NCBI GenBank assembly: GCA_903883645.1
Contig: CAISBR010000073.1
Coordinates: forward strand, 1 to 51,043
Length of the DNA: 51,043 bases
DNA from: an uncultured Myxococcales bacterium
GTDB lineage: Bacteria > Myxococcota_A > UBA9042
Direction: 5' to 3'
A program made the position numbers and the translations under genes. The notes beneath the pieces were generated by a model. The model ran no database searches, was not told where the DNA came from, and saw only the letters and a program-made list of their open reading frames with translations. Positions 46,401-51,043 of the stretch are shown here, one piece after another (position 1 is the first letter of the stretch; every line of letters begins with the position of its first letter).

Positions 46401-46674
46401 GCAGCGCCATACCCGGAATCGATTTACTTTCAATGCGTTCAATGCCACTCACTGCGGTAGAGTAGCTGCGCTCTGAGATGAAGGTCACGCGCCGCTCGAC
46501 GTCTTCGGCCGGCAAGCCATTGTATTGCCACACAACAGCGACCACTGGGATGTCGATGACCGGAAACACGTCGACCAGCATCGATCGGATCGACAGCCCA
46601 CCCCCGAGCAGGATGAGCACAGCCAACACCGCGATAGTATAGGGTCTACGAAGGGCAAGGCGGACAATCCACAT
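43444..46674 (-). CDS. RND efflux inner-membrane transporter (HAE1-like)
   Basis: ATG 46674 (MWIVRLALRRPY) matches the usual family start; a GTG at 46743 adds 23 residues with no better ribosome site. The product has 1076 residues, two homologous halves and 12 predicted membrane helices. In TM4 the proton-relay pair is present (GMLVDD, D401-D402). In TM10 the position of the AcrB relay lysine reads GIAVANAILLV, that is Ala, a variant seen in several non-AcrB subfamilies. Porter-domain strands such as YNGLPAEDVERRVT and VFMNSSPPQLTDL are intact. Together with the adaptor and channel genes it makes a full tripartite pump; substrates cannot be told. Confidence 0.9.
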   Translation of the reverse strand: MWIVRLALRRPYTIAVLAVLILLGGGLSIRSMLVDVFPVIDIPVVAVVWQYNGLPAEDVERRVTFISERSYSTAVSGIERIESKSIPGMALLKIYFQPGSDIGAAIAQISASSNTALRIMPPGMQPPVIVQFNASNVPVAQLTASSRTLSEDRIFDYGLNFIRLKLFTVPGLSTPAPFGGRQRQVDVDMNMPALQARGLSPVDVVNALQTSNLIVPAGTSRMGATEYNVFMNSSPPQLTDLERIPLRIQNGAPILLGDVAKVRDAFADQTNIVHVDGRRATYLSILRKADASTLAVVDAAREMLPQIQAAAPEGLELKIDFDQSSFVRRAIGDVLREAALASLLVSLMILVFLGSWRSVLIVCTSIPLAILVGVAGLKLLGQTLNIMTLGGLSLAIGMLVDDATVEVENIHRNRHLGKSLTVAILDGAQQVAVPAIVATLSICIVFFPVALLVGPSRYLFVPLALSVVLSMLASYVLSRTLVPVLARMLMQNEKLGEEHRSWLGRVREAIFGGLQRGYLWLLGLVLHYRIATLLVAAGISALTMQLPESIGADFFPQVDTGLMKLHVRAPAGMRIEETDKLVLRVEAEIRKIIPASELRTLNAMVGVPLFFNLAFVQTENTSGMDAELLIALQPGHAPSESYMRTLRERLPELFPATAFWFQPADIVSQVINFGVAAPIDVEIESRDLNKANELAKQLVAKMRTIPGVVDVRVPETLNYPALQVDVDRLRAAELGLAQRDVANAVLIALSSSALVSPNFYVNPSNNVNYPVVVRVPQGEIRSIDELAQIPVTSPSASQLLVPSDVRAPTSVPEAPSARLGSIAKVTPRTSLNQVSHSTIQRVLHVDANVAGRDLGHVADAVDAAIAGLGKLPPGIKITMHGQPEVMRMSFRTMGLGLVLAIALVYLLMVVLFQTWLDPFIILTAVPGALVGILWLLAATGTTLNVESLMGAIMAVGIAVANAILLVSFANEFRAQTGADALAGALEAGKTRLRPVLMTALAMILGMLPMAIGHGEGGEQNAPLGRAVIGGLLMATVVTLFIVPVVYTLLRKQPPRAHELDARFAEESRGAAAESMG

Positions 46675-46854
46675 GCGGCGAGCCGGCGCGCTCTGGCAAC
46701 GCGCGAACAGGTAAGCAAGGACGCGGTGGCCGCGCGTCAACACCCTACTCGTAAAGAAGGGTCAAGGTTGCAGCTGCCGAGTGGGGTCTGGCGTTTGCTC
46801 CGCGAGCCGGGCAAGGTGCCGCACCGGCCACTGGTTGGCCCGCGGCACCACACG

Positions 46855-47508
46855 ATGCATGACCTGGGTTCCAGCAACCGCCTAACACCGCTCCATGCCC
46901 AGCTTTTTCCTGGTGATCACCTTTTTGACCGGCTGGCCCGCGCGGTGTGCCAGGCCGGCGTGCTGCCCCGCAAAGAGCTGTACGAAGCGTGGGAAGTGGC
47001 GCGGCGGGTGCGGCGGCGCTGCCGTGGCGGGCGGGTGGTCGACCTGTGCTGCGGTCACGGGCTGCTGGCGCAGATCATGCTGATTTTAGACGATTCTTCG
47101 CCGAATGCGCTGGCCGTAGACCTGCACCTGAGTGGCAATCACCTGCGGCTGGCCGAGGCGCTGAGCGATACCTGGCCGCGGCTGCGGGGTCGCGTTGCGT
47201 TTGTGCAGGCGCCTCTGCAAAGCGTAGAACTGCGCGCGAGCGATAGGGTGGTGTCTGCCCATGCGTGTGGCGGGCTAACCGATGAGATTCTGTTGAAGGC
47301 TCAGGAAGTTCGGGCCCCTGTGGCGGTGCTGCCCTGTTGCCAGCGGCTGCGTGTGCACGGCGACTTGGATGGCTGGCTCGAGGGCGCACTGGCGGTCGAT
47401 GTCGAGCGAGCGCTGCGCTTGCGGGCGGCGGGCTACAGCATCCACACACAGACGATTCCGGCAGAGATTTCGCCTAAAAATCGACTGTTGCTAGGGGTGC
47501 CGCTGTAG
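46855..47508 (+). CDS. SAM-dependent methyltransferase of the Methyltransf_32/GSTCD type
   Basis: ATG 46855 is my start (217 residues). The frame is open back to 46525 but those residues are antisense to the RND gene. Motif I is VVDLCCGHGLLA, followed by ALAVDLHLSG. The diagnostic later block is SAHACGGLTDEILLKAQ and PVAVLPCCQRL, and the end is ISPKNRLLLG. The HACG..TD and PCC pair is shared with the eukaryotic GSTCD and related methyltransferases of unknown substrate. Start and ribosome site are uncertain. It is divergent from the efflux operon. Confidence 0.7.
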   Translation: MHDLGSSNRLTPLHAQLFPGDHLFDRLARAVCQAGVLPRKELYEAWEVARRVRRRCRGGRVVDLCCGHGLLAQIMLILDDSSPNALAVDLHLSGNHLRLAEALSDTWPRLRGRVAFVQAPLQSVELRASDRVVSAHACGGLTDEILLKAQEVRAPVAVLPCCQRLRVHGDLDGWLEGALAVDVERALRLRAAGYSIHTQTIPAEISPKNRLLLGVPL

Positions 47509-47645
47509 CCCATAGACGCGCGGCGCATGAGTACGTATGTTGATCCCGTAGCGCCGCTTGCCGTTTAGCCGCCCTACGCTTGGTACGAGGTTAGAATTGT
47601 TTCGAATGTAGGGCGTGCCTATTTGGAATAGTTGGGGGGCACACA

Positions 47646-49298
47646 ATGACTTGGCTGCAGCTCAGAATGCGTCACACCGGGTCCGCTGCCCGCCTACTGC
47701 TCGGACTTTGTTGCAGTTTTCTTGCCACATGTGCCCCGGCTGAGTCAACTTCAGACAGCGACAGCGACACCGACGACGCGGGCTCCTTGTTTGGCGACGT
47801 GGGCAACGGCGACGGCGCGCTCCACCCCGACACGGGCGACACAACTGTAGACGACGCGGGTGGTTCAAAAGACATCCCAACTGGGCAGACGCGTCTTTTG
47901 CTGGTGGGAACGCTGGTCACGCCGGCCGAACACTACGCGGGCGAGCTGCTGATTGTAGGGGCGAACATTGCCTGTGCCGCGCCGGGTACAGAATGCGAGG
48001 CGAAGCCCGAAGCGGCGGGAGCCGTGCGCGTTGAGACCCAAGGTCTGATTCTGCCTGGCTTAATCGACATGCATAATCACATCCTGTTCGACATCTTTGA
48101 CGGAGACGACTGGCTGCCGCAAAAGTCGTACAGCGACCACACCGAGTGGCCCAAAGAGGCGCGCTACGCCGCGATGCTCGATGTGAAGCAGTGCCTTGAA
48201 AATGCCTCGCAAGGCAAGCCGACCTGGTGTCCCGCGCCGTACAACAGCAAGGAAGGCAACGTAAAATGCGAGATGGACAAGTGGGGCGAGCTCAAGGGCC
48301 TCGTCGCCGGCACGACCAGTATCGTCGGCCTGGCCGGCACCACTTCGGCGTGCTTCGGCTCGGTGGCGCGGACCATCGACGCCTCGCAAAACGGCATGGG
48401 CGCAGATAAAGTGCAGACCAGTGCCCTGTTCCCCCCCGCGACCGATGCGGCCGACGGCGTATGCAAGAATTTCGCGTCGGGCACCACTGCGGCGTACTTG
48501 GTCCACTGCGGCGAGGGTATCAACGGCAAGGCCAAGAACGAGTTCGCGACCCTGAACACAGTGACCACAACGGATGGCTGCCTGCTGGCGCCGGGTACGG
48601 TCATCACCCACGGCACCGCGTTTGATCAGAACGAATTCAAGCAAATGGCTGATACTGGGGTCAAGCTCACATGGTCGCCAGCGTCGAATGTGGCGCTGTA
48701 TGACGCGACGACCAACGTGCCGGCGGCGCTCGATGCCGGTGTGCTGGTATCGCTGGGGCCCGATTGGTCGATGGGCGGCAGCCAGAACATGCTCGACGAG
48801 CTGCGGTTTGCCGATGCGTGGGACAATGCGCACTGGAACAACCGCCTGTCGCCGCAAGATCTGCTGCAGATGGCGACGGTGAATGCCGCGAAATCACTTG
48901 GTTTATCCGACCAGCTTGGGCAGCTAAAGGCCGGAATGCTCGCCGACATTTTTGTGATCGATGGCGATCCGACCCTGCCCTACGACGCGCTGCTGAAGGC
49001 GACGCCCGCCGAGGTGCAGCTGGTGCTGGTAGGCGGGCAGCCGCTGTACGGCGATGCCGCGCGGCAAGGGTTGGCGAACAATCCGCAACTTTGCGAAACA
49101 ACAAACATGTGCGGGCGGAGCAAGTTCTTGTGCATCGCCCTGGCCGATAGCAGCAACAAGCTTGGACAAAAGGCTAGCGAAATCAAGGCAGTACTTGAGC
49201 AAGCGATGCTCGACATGGACACTGCCACCCCGACAGACGGCTGGAATTTTGCGCCGCTGACGCAGATGGCCAAGTGCACTGCGCCAACAACACCTTAA
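47646..49298 (+). CDS. Exported lipoprotein amidohydrolase
   Basis: ATG 47646 has GGGGGG about 7 bases upstream and gives 550 residues. A signal peptide ends at a lipobox (LATC, Cys 29). An Asp/Ser-rich linker with a SDSDSDTDD run reaches about 75. The amidohydrolase barrel has the metal ligands H143 and H145 (DMHNH), H287 (LVHCGEG), H322 (ITHGTAF) and D373 (GPDWS). The carbamylated-Lys position is less clear, as in the mononuclear deaminase group (guanine deaminase/AtzA-like), so a zinc or iron-dependent deaminase or chlorohydrolase-type reaction is likely. Residues about 480-540 (CGRSKFLC) form a C-terminal tail. Lipid anchoring and export of this normally cytosolic fold is unusual. Confidence 0.85.
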   Translation: MTWLQLRMRHTGSAARLLLGLCCSFLATCAPAESTSDSDSDTDDAGSLFGDVGNGDGALHPDTGDTTVDDAGGSKDIPTGQTRLLLVGTLVTPAEHYAGELLIVGANIACAAPGTECEAKPEAAGAVRVETQGLILPGLIDMHNHILFDIFDGDDWLPQKSYSDHTEWPKEARYAAMLDVKQCLENASQGKPTWCPAPYNSKEGNVKCEMDKWGELKGLVAGTTSIVGLAGTTSACFGSVARTIDASQNGMGADKVQTSALFPPATDAADGVCKNFASGTTAAYLVHCGEGINGKAKNEFATLNTVTTTDGCLLAPGTVITHGTAFDQNEFKQMADTGVKLTWSPASNVALYDATTNVPAALDAGVLVSLGPDWSMGGSQNMLDELRFADAWDNAHWNNRLSPQDLLQMATVNAAKSLGLSDQLGQLKAGMLADIFVIDGDPTLPYDALLKATPAEVQLVLVGGQPLYGDAARQGLANNPQLCETTNMCGRSKFLCIALADSSNKLGQKASEIKAVLEQAMLDMDTATPTDGWNFAPLTQMAKCTAPTTP

Positions 49299-49313
49299 AT
49301 AACAAGGAGAATC

Positions 49314-49736
49314 ATGCGCTTCTTGCACAGCATGTTTCGCGTGCTCGACCTGCCCACTGCGCTGCAGTTCTTTGCCGTGCTGGGCCTGCGCGAGGTGCGG
49401 CGGCGGGATCACGAGGCCGGGCGATTTACGCTGGTGTTCTTGTCGAGCGGCGCGCCGGACGATCCCGCCGAAATCGAGCTCACGTGGAACTGGGATCAGC
49501 TCGAGGCGTACAGTAATGGGCGTAATTTTGGGCATATCGCGCTCGAGACCGACGATATCTACGCGCTGTGTAGCCACTTGCAGCACAATGGCGTGACCAT
49601 TGCCCGGCCGCCGCGCGATGGCCATATGGCGTTCGTGCGCTCGCCCGATGGCATTTCGGTCGAGCTTTTGCAGCGTGGTCCAGCTCTGCCGCCCGCTGAG
49701 CCGTGGCTTTCGCAGGCCAACCAGGGCACTTGGTAG
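49314..49736 (+). CDS. gloA: Lactoylglutathione lyase (glyoxalase I)
   Basis: ATG 49314 has AAGGAG 6 bases upstream and gives 140 residues. It isomerises the hemithioacetal of methylglyoxal and glutathione to S-lactoylglutathione in the cytosol. The metal ligands match the E. coli enzyme: H5 ([10 protein letters not shown]), E55 (EIELTWNW), H74 (FGHIALE) and E117 (ISVELLQ), with SPDG before the last. It lies 15 bp behind the amidohydrolase gene and is probably co-transcribed, though the two functions do not obviously belong together. Confidence 0.95.
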   Translation: MRFLHSMFRVLDLPTALQFFAVLGLREVRRRDHEAGRFTLVFLSSGAPDDPAEIELTWNWDQLEAYSNGRNFGHIALETDDIYALCSHLQHNGVTIARPPRDGHMAFVRSPDGISVELLQRGPALPPAEPWLSQANQGTW

Positions 49737-49769
49737 CCACTTCGCCAAGAATTTATGCAGCAAGCGCAC

Positions 49770-49798
49770 TTGACCCCCTGCGGGCGGCCCCGTACCGT
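49770..49798 (+). promoter_or_regulatory. Promoter candidate, TTGACC-N17-TACCGT
   Basis: The boxes are at 49770-49775 and 49793-49798, 68 bp before the lipoprotein start at 49866. Confidence 0.5.
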
Positions 49799-49865
49799 AG
49801 GCAACCTCTGCAGTCGTCGCGCGGAATGGCCGCCCGCCGCACAGCACGGTTCGAAGGGGATAGAA

Positions 49866-50369
49866 ATGCGTACATTCATGATCTTGGCTCTGGTAATGGC
49901 GACGGGCCTGACCCTGGTGGGTTGCGGCGGCAAGAAGCAAGACGAGTGCAAGGCGCTGGTCGAAGCCATCAATCCGCACGTAACGGCCCTGGGCAAGCTT
50001 TCGGACGGTCTGACCGCCGACACCTCGCCCGAGGCCAGCGCCAAGGCCCTGCAGTCTATGGTGGGCGAGGTTGAGGCTGGTGCCGCCGCCGTCAAAAAGC
50101 TAAACCTCGAGACGCCCGAGCTCAAGAAGTTCGGCGAGGATTACCAGAAGATGTGCACCGATTCGGCCAAAGCGTTCGGCGACATGATCGCCGTGGGCAA
50201 GAAGGTCGACGCCGCACAAAAGGCCGGTGCTACCAACCCCGAAGCTGCGCTAGCCGACTTGGCCGCTGCGGTTTCTGAAGCGACCAACGCCGAGACCGCG
50301 ATCAAGAAGGCGACCGCTCCCGAGAGTGCAATTGTCGAGGGCCTGAACAAGTTCTGCGGCGCCGAGTAG
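49866..50369 (+). CDS. Small helical lipoprotein
   Basis: ATG 49866 has AGGGG about 9 bases upstream and gives 167 residues; a longer upstream frame has no ribosome site. The lipobox Cys is residue 20 (TLVGC), followed by GGKKQDEC. The mature part is almost wholly helical with a heptad-like Ala/Leu/Lys pattern (ALVEAINPHVTALGKLSDGL, KKLNLETPELKKFGEDYQKM) and three cysteines. This four-helix-like layout occurs in many small outer-membrane lipoproteins of Myxococcota. No named family is recognised. It is convergent with the DTW protein gene. Confidence 0.75.
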   Translation: MRTFMILALVMATGLTLVGCGGKKQDECKALVEAINPHVTALGKLSDGLTADTSPEASAKALQSMVGEVEAGAAAVKKLNLETPELKKFGEDYQKMCTDSAKAFGDMIAVGKKVDAAQKAGATNPEAALADLAAAVSEATNAETAIKKATAPESAIVEGLNKFCGAE

Positions 50370-50370
50370 C

Positions 50371-50949
50371 CTACGCCTCGGGCTCGAGCAGGCCGATGAA
50401 CGCCATGAAGGCCTTGCGCAGGCGCCCGGCGTCGTCATGTTGACCAAATTGCTCAAGTAACGCGACCACGCACTCAGCGGTACATAGGCCCCCCGCGATT
50501 TGGTGCTGGCGCAGATGGTACACCGAGGCCGCAACCGGCTGCAGCGCCACCCGCGGCAGGCCATGCAAGTACGGGCTGCGCTGATGGATTTTGCGCGCGG
50601 TGAGCCAAGTGCCGTCGATCACCACGCACTGGGTGATATGCGCCAAGTCGGCCGGCGCGGCGGCACCACTGCCCGGATACGCCAGGGCCACGCCGCCTTG
50701 CTCAATCTCGGCCAGCAGTTGCGCGTTCGGCTGCAGCCGCTCCCACCGCAGCTGCACGGCCTGGGCGCCCAGCACTTGCGCGACCAACTGCCCGGTATTT
50801 GACCGCTTGCCGAATTCTTTGTGGTGGGTCAGCAGCGTGAACTTCATGCGCGGCGAGGTAACACGGCCATGGCGCGCCGGCAAGCCACCGTGCACAGCCC
50901 GGTAGCCCTGCTTGACGCCTCGCGCCGCTAGACCTACCGTCAGAGCCAT
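50371..50949 (-). CDS. DTW-domain tRNA-uridine aminocarboxypropyltransferase, cysteine motif lost
   Basis: I use ATG 50949 (192 residues); GTG 51024 and ATG 50847 are alternatives and none has a clear ribosome site. The core matches the TapT/YfiP family: KFTLLTHHKEFGKRSNTGQL, VVIDGTWLTARKIHQRSPYL, SVYHLRQHQIAGGLCTAE. TapT makes acp3U in tRNA from S-adenosylmethionine. Family members normally have a CxxC...CxC motif around an LP; here the four positions read A18, G21, G28 and V30 while RG, YR and LP stay aligned. It could be a zinc-free variant, or a gene beginning to decay. Confidence 0.75.
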   Translation of the reverse strand: MALTVGLAARGVKQGYRAVHGGLPARHGRVTSPRMKFTLLTHHKEFGKRSNTGQLVAQVLGAQAVQLRWERLQPNAQLLAEIEQGGVALAYPGSGAAAPADLAHITQCVVIDGTWLTARKIHQRSPYLHGLPRVALQPVAASVYHLRQHQIAGGLCTAECVVALLEQFGQHDDAGRLRKAFMAFIGLLEPEA

Positions 50950-51043
50950 GCGGGGCGCCCAGCGGGCGAGCCTAGACTGCACCAAAGGCCTGAATTGATG
51001 ACGAAATCTCAGCAGCCTTCGCACGAATTGGCAGCGCTGCCGG

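Noticed and set aside
46735..46765. Two TTGAC(G/C) sequences upstream of the efflux operon
   Set aside because: Neither has a fitting -10 box at 16-18 bp.

Overview
The window looks like chromosomal DNA of a GC-rich, Gram-negative bacterium of the Myxococcota/Bradymonadota type. This is inferred from family content, not from a search. The signs are Asp/Ala-rich linkers behind lipoprotein boxes, MopE-type metal-binding repeats, a long Dictyostelium-type (dickerin) Cys-repeat lipoprotein, a VWA lipoprotein, a Hpt-containing hybrid kinase and an RND-TolC efflux operon. No rRNA, tRNA, CRISPR array, intact insertion sequence or prophage was seen.

Layout. 1-12960: a truncated dickerin lipoprotein, a membrane protein with two cyclic-nucleotide domains coupled to a GspG-like secreted protein, then three large lipoproteins (dickerin/beta-propeller, FG-GAP/ASPIC, VWA). 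13471-18907: a HEAT-like lipoprotein followed by two decayed gene fragments, an unrecognised exported protein, a lipoprotein with a zincin-like but degenerate active site plus TPRs, and an Ala-rich protein. 19288-24237: a 1339-residue hybrid histidine kinase and acyl-CoA thioesterase II (tesB). 24315-32022: small lipoproteins, an esterase, a DUF4846 protein, a truncated MFS transporter and a lipoprotein hydrolase. 32266-37486: a lipase/PlsC-type acyltransferase operon, a secreted TLD-domain protein with phage-fibre-like repeats, and a second acyltransferase. 37566-40853: a linker-only lipoprotein divergent from a TauE/SafE transporter across paired palindromes, then dbpA and arfB. 41088-46674: a tolC-adaptor-RND operon with 4-bp overlaps. 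46855-50949: a methyltransferase, a lipoprotein amidohydrolase with gloA, a small lipoprotein and a TapT/DTW protein that has lost its four cysteines.

How it fits together. About half of the genes encode exported or lipid-anchored proteins, many with repeat-expanded linkers. This suggests a region that turns over surface proteins, bordered by conserved housekeeping genes. Thirteen transcription units have a TTG-type -35 box and a mostly TA-type -10 box separated by exactly 17 bp, a likely housekeeping promoter signature. In two genes (16346 and 34280) promoter and Shine-Dalgarno positions point to CTG start codons.
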